A DNA stretch of 47,512 nucleotides from NCBI GenBank assembly GCA_022925895.1, contig JAKSYS010000499.1, positions 1-47,512 on the forward strand, given 5' to 3'. This DNA comes from Fragilaria crotonensis (lineage: Eukaryota; Bacillariophyta; Fragilariophyceae; Fragilariales; Fragilariaceae). Below, one piece after another: positions 1 through 12,097 of the stretch. Made by a program: the position numbers and the translations under genes. Within the stretch, counting starts at the first letter, position 1; the number at the start of each line of letters is the position of its first letter. Below the pieces are notes generated by a model. The model was not told the DNA's origin and made no database searches. It worked only from the letters and a program-made list of their open reading frames with translations.

Positions 1-3000
1 TACTTGTATGTCCCAGTTTGTTCAGTATTGTCGAGAGGATTTTGGATTGCACTTGAAAGTTCTTCTTCATCGACTGAGAGTGCTGGGAGTAAGTATCGCA
101 TTGCTGGTCCGTATGTGGTTCTGTGAAGCGTGATAACATCTTGTGGGGTAAGGCGAGGGTTGGGTGAGTGTGCAAAGTCATCTGCTTTCTTCTTGAGAAC
201 CATCAGTTGGGTCGCGAAGTCGCCATCCGGAGAGAGATATACGCCAAGCAAACGGTTTGCTTTGTTAAGCGGCATGCGTTTGATAGTTGTAAGTGCAGCG
301 TCAGTTCCTTGTGTTGAGAGTCGCAGTTCTTGATCGATGGAGCTGATGGGAGCGAGATGGGGTCGTCCTTTTTCCCAAGTCCAAGCCATAACATACCAGG
401 AGCATTTTTGAAGATTAAGTGATCCGCCGGAATAGAAGAGAAGTTTTTCCCATGTTTGAGCGATAGTTGAAAGAGTTTCTGTCAGTGAGCTCAGTGTGTG
501 TGTCCCTGTGTCCGTAAAGCCAAGCAAAGTGTCGTCCACGAAGGCGTCCACGAGCCGGGTGTGGATGCTGTCGGAGTCTGGTGATTGGAATGTCATTCTT
601 TGTTGCGTGACTCGGTCCAGTGTGTTCATGAGCGTGACAACCAGGGTCAGCCAGACTGCCGGAGAGGCGCCGCTTCCCTGACCAGTGCCAAACAAGGGAG
701 AGTCTTGTGTCCCCTGATAGTTGTCGTCTGAGATGCCGTGGATTGCTTTGACTGTGTACTTCATGTGTTGGAGAACTGATGCATGTGTGCGTATTGCGTT
801 TGTTGGCATACCGCATCGGCGGGCGGCAAGCATGCCAAGGGCGACTATGATACGGTCGTAGCAGGCTGACGAATCGTTGTCGAATCTTGCAAGATTGTGT
901 TTCAGAGTTCTGGCTGCAGAGATCCGTGGTCAGTTCGGTGAGCATAATGGGATCCATTGCAGTTTGTCTAGGTACGTATCAGTGTTGGCCGTCATTGAGG
1001 AGCGAGTGTTTGTCTGCATGTCTTACCAGGCGTGAGCCCCATTGGATTTTGAGAAAGAAGTTTAGATCAGCTTCAAAGAGGTGACTGATTCTGAGACGTG
1101 TAACTTTTGGTTGTCCTTGGTCCTCTTCTATCATAATATTCATGGCGTTGCACCATCTGTTGAGCGTTATTCCCTTGTCAAGGGTGAGTTGAAGGAACTT
1201 TGTGAGGGTGGAAAGGAGTATTTTGTTTTGGATGAGAGCCTTGTAGTGGCCCAGGTGTCGGCCGGAGGGAGATGTTGACGTCTTTTCTTTCCATTTGAGA
1301 AATCCGCGATGTACGTCCTGTGATGTGATCTTGGTTGAATTTTTTGGCAGGTGTTTGATGTGGTCAGGTATGATAAACGACGTCAGAAACTCCCGGAGAA
1401 GTTCGTCGTTTCCATGCCAGTCTGGAGGAATATTGCCTTCGAGGAGAGAGGCGGCTTCGTCTGACAGACTGGAGAAAGTGAGCTGATCATGTATCTTTCC
1501 GTGGCCACAAGGAGATACTGCGGCGGCCCGAAAATGTTCTCGGTTAAATCGTAAAAGATTGGTTTCAGTGAGGCTTGGTCGAGGATTGAATCCCACTGAA
1601 TATCATTGGCTGGAGCGGTTGCGAGAAATTCTTGGAAGTTGTGCGGTATATCTTTATCTTGTTTGTGGTGGGGTACAAGGAGTCTGCTAAGGCTGCCCGC
1701 AGAGCTCGGTTTTACTGTTGCTCGGATATTGGCGTACTTCAATCTGCACTGTTCCGACTTAGTGGTGTTGGTGACCACCTTTGCCTTTTGCTCTGATTCC
1801 TTTTGTGTTGAAGGGTCCCGATCGTTTATGTACGTGGCGAGTAAGTCGGTGTAGCATCTGTATCTCAGCTCGAGGGACTTGCTTTGACTTGTTTTGAGAT
1901 TCTGTTGCGCAAGTTTGAGTTGTGTGTGTATCTCCGAGATTGGAAGTGGGATGTCGAGGACGAAAGGGAGTACGAAGGTTGGTCGTGTTGTTGGGTTTGC
2001 GTTTCAATTTTTCGGAGTATGTGGTGATAGTCTGCCGAGTGTGTTTTTTCCCGAAGTCGAAGGTGCCAGTAGCGGTATATCAGGCCATCGTTGCGCAGTT
2101 TTGGAGACCATTCGTATGGTTTTGTTGGTCTTTTGAGTAGGTCTTCTGCGTGTTTCATGGCCCATCCTTGGTCTGAATCCCATTTTTCCAGATGTTTTTG
2201 AAGGGTTGGGATGGACATGTGGTCTTTTGTAGTACTGACCAGTTTATCCAGTCATTGCGTCATGTTGTGTTCGGCATCATATTCCAACATTGCATCATTA
2301 TATGTTGCAACGGCTTCAGGATTTCCTGTCTTCAATGATCGGGATGATGCCGGCGATATGGCCCGTGGTGCAACAGAGAAGTTGTTCGGGATTAAGATCA
2401 ACAAAGAGGCCGCGATGATCCGATTGAGGGCCATCGATGTAGGATAGGGACCCCGCCGACTGAAGGGATTGGTGTACTTGAGGGCATCCAAATATGTGGT
2501 CAATGCGACGATGCGAGGAGCCGATGTACGTGGACGGGGATGGAGCTCTTTCATGGAGATCGATGAGTTCGCACTCGGAGATAAACCTTTGAAGGTCAGT
2601 ATCATCGTGGAGGCTTCCATTTGAATCCATCATGATAAGTATGGCGTGTCCTCGTGACTGCGACTTGGATGGCTTTGGTGAGGTCGGTGAGAAGAAGTTT
2701 CCTTGGTTGTGGTTTTTTTATCCCCAAGCCGCGGTGATGTTCGTATTCGCGACTGAACGTGCTGCCAATGGGAGATGATTGGATACTGCCTTTGCACACT
2801 CTGTATGCGGTAAAAACTGTGAGAAAGCGTTCTTCCTGTCCGCGGAAGCTAAGAGAGCTCCATCTGCCGAGGCCGGTTGGGTCTTGATGTGGTTCACCGA
2901 ATGCCATCGGAACCATGGACTTTAGCGCCATTGTAAGTGTACCTTCGGCTTGAAAGGTTTCGGTTTCTGGGACCGGGTCAATGTCGGGGACGGGGGAGCT

Positions 3001-3407
3001 AAAGGAGATTTTGTAATGGTGGTATTGTTTTCTTGATTGTTGCTTGGTGTAGTGATTGTCTGAGATGGTCGTGTGACCATGCGGTATTTGTTTCCGCCTT
3101 GCCGATGATGTCGGCCCAGATGGAGGTGGTATGCGTAGTCTTCTCCAGTTGTGGAATATGTCAAACCCTTCACGTTTTGAAAGAACACGCGAATACTTGA
3201 TGGATCCCTTTCGTGTAGTATAGAGTCTCCATATGAGGCATGGAGGTCAATATCTGGGGTTTGGCGGAGCGTGCTTCTACCAGGACAGATGTTGCGTGGT
3301 GTGTGTAGGAGGGTTTCGGCGGTCGGGTTTGGAAGTTGTGGCGGTGCGGGGGTCACTTTCGTCTTCGGATGTTGGTGATGTGGTTGCTTCATGCGTGTGT
3401 GTGACAT
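1..3407 (-). pseudogene. LINE-A ORF2: APE endonuclease and reverse transcriptase, broken
   Basis: Read on the minus strand, the ORF2 product starts near 3407. The endonuclease begins at about 3210 (FFQNVKGL), continues near 2880-2720 (GRW followed by FRGQEERFLTVFTAYRVC), and ends at about 2635-2380 with the motifs MDSNG, RIDHIFG and SDHRGLFVDL, which are the metal-binding and catalytic signatures of APE-type endonucleases. The reverse transcriptase follows: STSPSGRHLGHYKAL near 1300-1250, motif A (SSACYDRI) near 870-840, GTGQGSGASP near 695-668, and the catalytic AFVDDTLL near 540-520. The sequence from 520 to 1 continues the thumb and connection region. Several frameshifts and at least one in-frame TGA (979-981) interrupt it. 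It is the same family as LINE-B, but clearly diverged. Confidence 0.85.
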
Positions 3408-3434
3408 CTATTAACTTATTTACTTGTTCTGTCA

Positions 3435-4452
3435 TTATGTTTCCCCGTCGTCAGGTGTGCGAGGGTTGTTGTATTGGGCACTTGTATCCTGATCGGATGG
3501 GGGAGATGGGGGGTTAAGGTTTTTTCTGATCATGTCAGTGTTAGCAGGTTCTCGTGATTTGCGTTTGTTTTTCTTTTTGACCGGTGACGTCGCTGCGAGA
3601 GACGAAAAGGTATCAGTTTCCGTTGTTTGTGTGGACATAGTGTCCTCATAGCCCTGATGATTGCTATCAGCGTCAGAGTTGTATGAGACATCGGGTATTG
3701 AGGCGTCGGGTTGGATGGGAGCAGTGTCTGTGCTTGGAGCCGAAGGAGCCGTGAGTTGTCAAATCAATAGCATCATTCTGGCAAATCCTTCCTGTTGTGC
3801 TTGTGCTTGAAGTCGTGCCGCCTCTTGCCTTAACTCGTTTCTTAGAACCGTAAGTTGTTCTGTGGTGTGCTCAGTTAGTTGCTGGACATCCGCCGCCGTT
3901 TTTTCCACCAGAGTCAAAGTAATGAGTGCTCATTCGTTGACTTGCGCTAGATCTGCTTGGTGCTGTGTAAGTGCTTGTTGGTGTCATCTGATATTGGCCT
4001 CTATTTCCGCGAATTTGTTTTGAGTTGTCATGGATTTCGTCATTTGAGAGTGTGTTGTTGCCGTTTCATCTGTCATGTCGACCTCCTGAATTGGATCCAT
4101 GGCTTTGTGGTTTAGCTTTTTCGCCGTGTTATCAGCCATTGCTGACTTGGGGTATGTGTGCTGTGGCTGGAGGATTGCATGTGGAAAGAGAGGCGGTTTT
4201 GATGTCAGCGGTTTGTTAGATGATGTGGGGGGTTTATATCAGATGGGTAGTGTTCCATCAGGACTTCTTACTGACGCTGGAGCATTTTCCCAGACAGTGG
4301 AAGTGCTTTGCTTTTGAATTAACGCGAGATTGTTGTGAACCGCTGCGGTGGGGACATAGATTGCTTGTGGTGGACTTGCTTCTCGAATGAGGCTGGTGAA
4401 GTCTGCTTCTCGTTGGTTGAATGTGGATATGCTTTCTTTATATGCAGCAAAG
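3435..4452 (-). pseudogene. LINE-A ORF1, C-terminal half (coiled coil, basic patch)
   Basis: One reading frame on the minus strand runs from 4452 to 3435 and is interrupted by exactly four in-frame stops, all TGA (4239, 3984, 3930 and 3759, lowest base given). The peptide has a Gln/Glu/Ala-rich coiled-coil stretch (about 4000-3790), an acidic Ser/Asp-rich part, and a basic patch KKKNKRKSRE just before the end, which could be a nuclear-localisation or RNA-binding patch. This is typical of LINE ORF1 proteins, which bind element RNA and form oligomers. Its frame continues across the LINE-B insertion into 14091-15752: the residues LFAAYK lie at the broken edge on both sides. The ORF1 stop at 3435 is 27 bases before the ORF2 start. 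Confidence 0.75.
4437..4452. repeat. Left target-site duplication of LINE-B
   Basis: The 16 bases TTTATATGCAGCAAAG occur here and again at 14075-14090. They belong to the coding sequence of LINE-A ORF1 (LFAAYK read on the minus strand) and flank LINE-B exactly. Direct duplications of this length are expected from target-primed reverse transcription. Confidence 0.88.
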
Positions 4453-4685
4453 CGATGCGGAGTTATTGACATTGTGGCTACCACTTCAGTTGCCACGAAT
4501 GGGAAGTACAAGATTTTGGTTCAAAAACATCAGTTCTATCGTGTCCGTAAAAATAATCGCTAATCTTCCCGGATGGTATGAAGAATATGTACCCGAAGAC
4601 GCCAAAATGGTTAACAGACAATTCCCCGAGCTCCTGAAATGCCCCATTATTCTCCGACGGTTGTTCAAGTGGTGATAATACATAT

Positions 4686-6120
4686 ATGTCCGCAAGTGTA
4701 AACACAGCTATGTCTTATCCGATGACAATCTTTGAGTTTGAAGCCGATAACCTGCAATTGCAAGGAATGGTTAGATAGCTCCAGCGATGCAGCGTGATCT
4801 CTGACAGATGAAAACATTACATGGGCCCAACGAGTCAGGAAAAGTCCAAGGTCCACTTCTGAGTGCACGGACACTCGATCCTTTTCTCAAAGCACCGCCC
4901 CAGATGATGATTATGTATCGGACTTAGCTTCTAGCAGAGCAGAAGTGGAAGAACTCAAAAGGCGAGTACAACAATACGAACAAACAAATGAGCAACAACA
5001 GCGCGAATTCGAACGTCAGACAGAACAACAGCGACAAGCCATGGAAGCCAAATTATCGGAGAAAACTCTGGAACTTGAGAGGATCGCTGATATTCACTGA
5101 CTGGAAATTGAACAAAAAGCAATACAGCAACACAGAGACATGGAACGACAGGCTGAAGAGCAACGGCGTGAGATGGAACGACAACAAGCTGAAGAGCAAC
5201 GACGCGAGATGGAACATCAGCTCACGCTTCAACGTCAGGAATTTGAACGTCGAGTGGAGAGACAGCGACAAGAAATGGAGGATTGATTATCTCGTCAGTT
5301 AAGGGAAGCAATTTCAGATACTCAACGACAGCAACAAGAGTCAGCGACACCTTCTTATCATGATCAAGAGTTCAAGGATTTTTTGACCAATAACAATCGA
5401 CAGATGCAAATGCTTACGGAAATGGTTATGCAAATGATGGGTTCGTCAGCAGAAGCACACATCCCGACCCAACAACGTAATATCCCAGGACTAGCAGTAT
5501 TTAAGATGGATGATTCTGACGACGACGAGAGTTATTTTCAGCACAGCTCGATAGCTCCTACAGGTGGTGAGACGACAAGAAAGCGTCGCAACACTCGAAC
5601 TTCCCCGCGTAAGACACAGGTGATGAGTGGTCGGATTTTTCATAGTGCACGGCCCCCTGATACGCAGCCTCCCGTGCCTGAAGCAACAACCGGGACGACT
5701 CAATCTGTGAATCCTTCATTCTTTGACAGAGACCAGTCGACTCCCTCACCAGCCTTGTATCCTCAAGATCCTCCGAGCCCATTGTATCCGGATCATCCCG
5801 ATCACCCACTCCATGAATGTCATCCAGAATTGTCCTTGGATTTGAGTGGTTTAGTGGCAGCAGATGCGAACCAGTCACCACCCCGTGCGTTACACTTCGA
5901 ATCCAGACCTGTGGAACTTAACGATACGGACATGAGTGATGATTTCTTACACGATATTCAAGAACAGCATTCCACTCAAGTGCAACCAATTTCGACACCG
6001 AGCGCCGAACTCCACGCAGAGTTGGAGATCGCGGCGATACTTCCCACACAGAGGCCGGAGAGTCCTCCAAATTCAATCCGCCGCAATGATGAGCGCGGTA
6101 CGATTATTACACAGAGGTAA
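4686..6120 (+). pseudogene. LINE-B ORF1: coiled-coil RNA-binding-type protein
   Basis: The likely start is the ATG at 4686. After one early frameshift near 4770 the product runs in one frame to the TAA at 6118-6120, interrupted by TGA at 4795, 5098 and 5284. Bases 4930-5350 encode a long coiled coil built from repeated Glu-Gln-Gln-Arg-Arg-Glu-Met-Glu-Arg units. After that come a Met/Gln-rich segment, a basic patch (RKRRN near 5585) and a long Pro/Ser/Asp-rich, probably disordered, tail. This is the layout of LINE ORF1 chaperone-like proteins, although no zinc knuckle is seen. The last 35 bases overlap the proposed ORF2 start at 6086 in another frame. Confidence 0.75.
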
Positions 6121-9100
6121 TGGGTCAAACGATGATAGTAGAGCACACGATAGGTTACAGATTGCAAAGGCCGAATGGAGAAAAATCTTTACTCAGGAGA
6201 TGCATAATTCAGCTAAGTCGCACGTGAATCGGGAGGTTTTTCTTACGCAAGCTAATCAACAGACAAATGTGTTTAGGGGAGATGAATTACTGCAAAAAGG
6301 TGATGACATCTTTCGGGTATACGGGTCGAATGTGAATGGTTTTCAAATTGATCGAATGGGTGGACAATTTGATGTTTTCTACAAGGTTCTTAAAGAAATA
6401 CAGGCCGATGTCTCATGCGGGCAAGAGCATAACCTCGATACCACAAAGTCTCAAGTACGCAGTGTTCTGTATCATACAGCTCAACAACATTGGACACGGA
6501 CACGGATAAGTTTTGGTACGACACCAACCAAGTTCCAGAGGCTATATAAACCCGGAGGCACATTTCTTATTACCATGGGAGATGCGTCTAGTCAAGTGCA
6601 ACATCGTTTTGTAGACAAATGGGGCCGATGGGTAAGTCAATCGTTTTTGGGAAGCGCTGGGCGTCTTGTTACTATCGTTTCAGCATACCAGGTTGTGACA
6701 GATAACCCGACGATGGGGTTGACCACTGCAGCGGCACAACAACACAGTTTGCTCCTGAATATGCAAGATTCAGTAATACATCCTCGAAGAGCGTTCAGGC
6801 GCGATTTACAGCAGTATCTGATAGAATGTAAAAATGCCGGTCATGAGTTATTGGTTATGGGAGATTTCAATGAGGTTATTGGCGAAACGGCTGATGGTAT
6901 GATCGCAGTTATGCAATCTGTAGGTTTGATTGATATCATGAGACGACAACATGTACAACATCTTCCACCTACATATGCACGGGGAAAAAAAGTGTTAAGA
7001 CTATGTTTTGGGAACACAACTTGTGGCAGACGCGGTATGTAAAGCCGGTTATGAACCCTTTAATGCAAGGTTCACGACAGATCATCGATCGTACTTTATC
7101 GATCTCTCGATTACGAAATTATTTGGGATGCCACTTCAACCTTTGTCTGCATTGGAACCGCGAATACTGAAATCTAACAATTTACATCAAGTCACGGCAT
7201 GATGATATATTCGGATAAAATATCACATATTACAGCAACATAACGTGTTTCGAAGGGTTGAGCGATTGCTGATTTTGGGGGAACCGCCACTTGTTTGCGG
7301 AACGACTTGATAAAGATGTGGTCGAAGCTAGTCTTGCGGCGGAAAAGTCTATTCGCAGATATGGTGAACCGCAATGGTCAGTAGAGCTGCACCGCGCGAG
7401 GAAAAAGATCCAGGTACTTAAAAATGCTTGTCGATGGCTAAGACCCAGATTGATAATGAAGAGCACATTCGAATTGAGTGGACAAATTTGAATGATACTG
7501 AGCAGCCACCCCGGAATGAATGAGAATGTATACAACAACTTCGACAGTCAGAGCAACAAGTTCGGGAAATTGTCAATGGAAGTTTTGAAAGGCGAGAACA
7601 AGAGAGACTCCATCGGATTCAAGATCTTCAGACATCAGGTTCGGCGTCCGATCGTACTCAAGCCAAAATACTGCGTCAAATTCATGCTGCCGAAGCCAAA
7701 AATAGAGTTTATGCGAAGTTGAGATCTCTCCGAATGGTTAATGAACGAACTGGCGTTTCTCGTATAGAAATACCACTGCACCCAGACCAAGATCCGAAGA
7801 CATGTTCGGAATGGCAACAAATTGATGTTCCGACGGAGGTGCTTGAACAGTTACGACGTCGAAATCAAAAGCATTTTGGACAGGCAGCTGGGACCCCATT
7901 TACAGTTCCTCCGCTTAGTCACCAGTTGGGTTACAGAGGAGATGGAGAGTCCGCAGATCAAATTCTTTAGGGCAATTATCAATACCCTGCGGGATTAGAC
8001 GACAATGTTCAGAAATTTCTTTCTCATTTAAGAATCACTGACAAATTGGCGCAAATACCAGTATTCCCAACTATCGCCGAGCAGGATTACGTAGGCAAAT
8101 TAAAGGCCTGGCGCAAATCGACAGTGACATCTCCTTCACGGATGCATTTGGGACACTATAAAGCAATGATATCGAAACACTTGTACTCCAATATTCCAGA
8201 TGTCGAGAGTGACGAGCATAAGGCCCTTTGAGAGGAGTTGGATTTTAAACAGAGCGAAACTCTGCGAGTACACTTGATATTAATGAACTATGCCTTGGAG
8301 CGCGGTTATTCTTACCAGCAACGGTGGCAAACAGTTGCAAATTCAGTGTTATTTAAAGAGCCGGGAAATATTCGAATCCACAGGACACGCATCATTCATA
8401 TTTATGAGGCTGATTATAATCTGATGTTGGGATTAAAGTGGCGATCGGCATTACTTCAGGCTGAAGCATTTGCACAGTTAAACAGTGGTCAGTTCGGTTC
8501 ACATCCAAAGCATAATGCGATGGACCCTGTATTTGTCGAAGAACTTCAACTCCTCGAGCTCTCGCGGGTTACCAGGAAGACACTTGCACTCACCAATTAT
8601 GATGCTACGGCATGTTACGATAGAATCATCCCAAACTTGGCGATGATAGCAAGTCGGAAATTTGGAGTGTCGGAGACGGTTACAAGCTCTAATGCACGCA
8701 CGCTCGAAAAGACGGACTATCAGATTCGCACAGATGTGGGTCTCGCTACCGAGGGATATCACCACTCAGAGGACCACCCCATATATGGTACTGGACAAGG
8801 AAGTGGCAATTCCCCTGTCATTTGGTGTTTTATATCAAGCATTCTGTACGATTGTTACGAAGAACTAGCAAGCACAGCTCAGTATCGCACTCCGGATAAC
8901 CAAAGGGAAATGGAATTGGGAATGATTGGATACGTCGATGATTCGAATGGACAAACAAATTGTTTTAATAACATCGAGACGACTGCGACTGCACAGGAAG
9001 TTATGCATAAGATGCAGAAAAATGCAAATGTATGGTCACAGTTGTGAAGTGTGTCGGGTGGAGCGTTGGAGTTGACAAAATGCTCATACCATATTGTTCA

Positions 9101-10118
9101 CTGGAAATTTGCCACATCTGGGGCTCCGGTGTTGTGTAATGATCGGGAACAGTTTGGCGGCGTGGTTGTGTCCGATGTGGTAACACCTGGAAGACTACGA
9201 ACTGCAGTATTTGGCTCCATACGAGGCTCACAAAACTCTGGGTCACTATAAAGAGCCGGCAGGAACCCAAACCACTCAGTATCGGAAACTGTGGGAAAAG
9301 AGCAATGCATTAACCTCGTTTCTCTGGATTAATCACATTACGCGAGGAGAGGCATGGACATTCTACGTTTCGACGTATCTCCCAAGTGTTTCTTATCCGT
9401 TGGCAAACTCTCACTTTACGGAACCTCAGTTGACGAAATTACAAAAGCGAGCAATGAACATTTTGTTTGCGAAGTGTGGCTTTAACAGAAATACCAAACG
9501 AGAAGTACTATTTGGTCCTCTCGAATTGGGGGTGCAGATTTCAGGCGGCTGTACGACCAACAAGGAATTGGTCAGATCACAACATTCTTACGTCACTGGA
9601 GAACACGAACACTTGTGGGTGATCTGTTACAAATGGTCCTCGAAAGGTGGAATTATGCCGCTGGTCTATCGGTTTCGATCCTCGTGGATACTTCTTCTTG
9701 TAAACTTCCACATCTGGAATCAAAATGGATTGCTTCGCTGCGAGATTATTTGCACAGTGTTGGAGCATCGATTCAGGTTGACGCGGACGGGATTCCTCCT
9801 TTGGAACGAGAAAATGATGATTACATTATGGAAAGAGTTGTGCGGTCTCGACAATTCCAGGCATCCGAAATTCGGAAAATAAATTACTGCCGCTTGTATC
9901 TCCAAGCGGTTACGCTGTCGGATTTGGCTACCATCACAGGTGACGTTCTTGACAATTCAAAGTTGAGTGGTAATCCTTTGCTCCAGAGTAGTAGATCTCG
10001 ATGGAATGGGATACATCAAGAACAACCATCTCCACTTGAATGGAGACTGTGGCGGAAAGCTAATCGATTGTGGTCGAAGTCCTCGGGGAGGTTGGATGTC
10101 CCGCTGGGTCAGTGGTTG

Positions 10119-10134
10119 AGGAGATCGGAGAATA
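10119..10134. repeat. Left target-site duplication of LINE-C
   Basis: AGGAGATCGGAGAATA occurs here and at 12082-12097. It belongs to LINE-B ORF2 (the residues RRSEN). The repeat is 16 bases with no mismatch. Confidence 0.85.
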
Positions 10135-12081
10135 TATATACTAAACTCTTCTTACATGTTTATCAGGTGTCTACTTCTAGGCAACTGCGTTTCATGTTGC
10201 TGGCCTCAAGGGCGGGCTGATGTTGTAGTGGCGAGGTTAATTGACTGGTGGCTTGTACAGAGTACAGGTTAGTCGGAAAAGGGTGTGATAGTAGTGTCAC
10301 ACGCTGTGGTGGTGTAATACTGTCGGATGGGGACTTGTTGAGAGACCAGTGGAACAGACTGCAGTATGACTGTGACTGCAGTAGCCAGTGGGGCAGTATC
10401 TGGGATTGTTGTAGCATGCGGAAAGTAGCTGGACATGACTTGCTGCTTCGAACCTTTTGCTGTTGCATGCGACGTTGCTAGGCGAACAAGGCGTAGCCAG
10501 CGGTGTCTTTGTCTTAGGGGACGGAGTGGTCGAACTTCCAGAGGCATTGAAAAGTAGCTCTGAATTATCGGAGAGAATTTGTCCTTGATCGAGTACATGG
10601 TGGTGATCTCATGATGTAGATTTGCAAGGAGGATAGCGTTGCTGAGTTCGTTATTCTGATGAAGAGCATCATTGCGGCTCTTCCAAATGGCGAGAGAATA
10701 GTCCTGCAGGGCACGGATGGTCCCCGCTAGAAAGTTGTTGGTAGTAGCTGATGACGGGCTATCCGCTAGGGAGGTAAAGCGGAGAGTGCTGTCAGTAACA
10801 GCAGTTCCCACGAAGCACTGATGAGACCACGAAACAGATGCGGCCAACCGATAGCAGATTGAGATTTGACAGCTCGATCAATGGCCGTCTGGAAGCTTGG
10901 TACGCACGACGGAAGAGTCGGGTTCACCGTTGGGTTGAGGGTCCATTGTGTAATCGCACGGAAGATGGACATATTGCCCGCATTATTGCCCAGTGCTTTC
11001 TTGAGATTGGTAACCGCATCAAACCTTGAGATCATTGCCCGAGGGGAGCGACAACTTAGAAGATGAATGAAGTCTTCCGGAAGGGCACAATATGGGCATG
11101 CCCGGAGAGTGACGGACTGACCAGTCCCGTGTTGAGCTCTTTGAGCACCCAAGTTGAGCCAGTTATGGACCAGCTTAGACCGAGTCGAGGCTTTGTCGTT
11201 GCGGACACGATGTCCACAGAGAGAGAAGGCATCCCATGCTATTGTCTCCATTATTGCGTCAGTCCAGTTGTATTTGGTTTGAAGGAACGCTCTGTGTCGA
11301 CGTACGTTGATTGCATCACGTAGAAGAGGAATGTAGTTTGACGATACATGGTGGGATCCTAAAAAGATGGCTACCGGAAGATGTCGCAGGGAGGAGGAGC
11401 TTGATGGGGTACTTTCGCTATCTTCGTTGTTGCTGTGGTTTTGCAGATGGCTTGTCGTCATTTTTATACAACGTGCGTGCAATTTTTCCGAGAAAGGAAG
11501 TTTATCAAATTCGACGCTGGCATCTTGGTGGCTTTGCACAGCGCAGATGTGATACTTGCTGATGACGTCAGGAGCAGCCCGTAAAGTGCTCAAGAGGTCG
11601 GCGTTGTTGGCAAACCTCCGTTTTGGTATCATGTCTCTTATAGTGGCAACATCACGGATCGCACTTGTGTTGGCAAGACAGAGTTTGATTTTACATCGGA
11701 TGGTAAGACAGTGGTAATTGACGAACTCATCCAGATATAAGGACACTGATGCAATCGCAGTAGTAACGCTGCGTGAAGAGCTCTGGCATTTATGCCATCC
11801 AGTGACGGGTCCAGTGTTTAGAACGAGCTGCTCCCTTCCCGGAGCGCAGATGATCCATGAGAAAGCACCCCTTTGCTGTTTGGTTTCTCCAGAAGTTCCA
11901 ACGGTAATGGTACATTCAAGCTGAAGGTACTGGCGGAGGAGATGTTCAGCGTCACAAACTGCAAAATGAGCTGTCGAAATCAGGCGCTGTTCTGATGCTG
12001 GGAGTTGGTGGATCCAAGCTTGAAAGGACGTTGCTTGCACTTCCGGAAGCGAGAACAAGACAGTGGAACTGGATGCTCGGA
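10135..12081 (-). mobile_element. LINE-C, 5'-truncated LINE copy inserted in LINE-B
   Basis: A 1947-bp minus-strand insert between two perfect 16-bp direct repeats. It contains only the 3' end of a related LINE: the RNase H-like region, zinc knuckle, C-terminal tail and a short 3' region. Its 3' end (left side) finishes in a short TA repeat immediately before the target duplication, as is common for LINE tails. The 5' truncation is the usual result of incomplete reverse transcription. Only one clear frameshift is seen, so this insertion is probably younger than its LINE-B host. Confidence 0.87.
10269..12081 (-). pseudogene. LINE-C ORF2 C-terminal fragment: degenerate RNase H, zinc knuckle
   Basis: An open frame of about 440 codons runs leftwards from the truncation point to 10766 and, after one frameshift near 10770, on to 10269. 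Aligned by eye to LINE-B, the RNase H fold is present, but the catalytic acids are replaced: TDGS becomes TSGE, the Glu-Cys-Ser-Gly turn is lost, TDSQS becomes NTSA, and EADGLA becomes HARCIK; only the SHQD histidine remains. Downstream lie a C-x2-C-x7-H-x3-C zinc knuckle (near 11110-11060) and the conserved tail motif LAIWKSRNDALH (near 10690). The tail matches LWKLRNSEVHG in LINE-B. The fragment has no own promoter or start and is unlikely to be expressed as a gene. Confidence 0.78.
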
Positions 12082-12097
12082 AGGAGATCGGAGAATA
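12082..12097. repeat. Right target-site duplication of LINE-C
   Basis: Second copy of AGGAGATCGGAGAATA. LINE-B coding sequence resumes just after it (NIATDWRYEERQM reading, then LTDIKKQVE) and leads into RNase H. Confidence 0.85.

Larger units (their letters stand above)
1..4452 (-). mobile_element. LINE-A, 3' part (non-LTR retrotransposon, continues past the left edge)
   Basis: This is the downstream part of a minus-strand non-LTR retrotransposon. It holds the second half of ORF1 (4452 to 3435) and ORF2 with an APE-type endonuclease and a reverse transcriptase. The RNase H and 3' end should lie left of base 1. The upstream part of the same copy is at 14091-15770, because LINE-B is inserted between bases 4452 and 14091. 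The coding frame is broken by frameshifts and stops, so the copy is dead. Assignment to a LINE clade is not possible without a tree; the domain order (endonuclease, reverse transcriptase and, in the related LINE-B, RNase H) resembles the I-like and Ambal-like groups. Confidence 0.85.
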
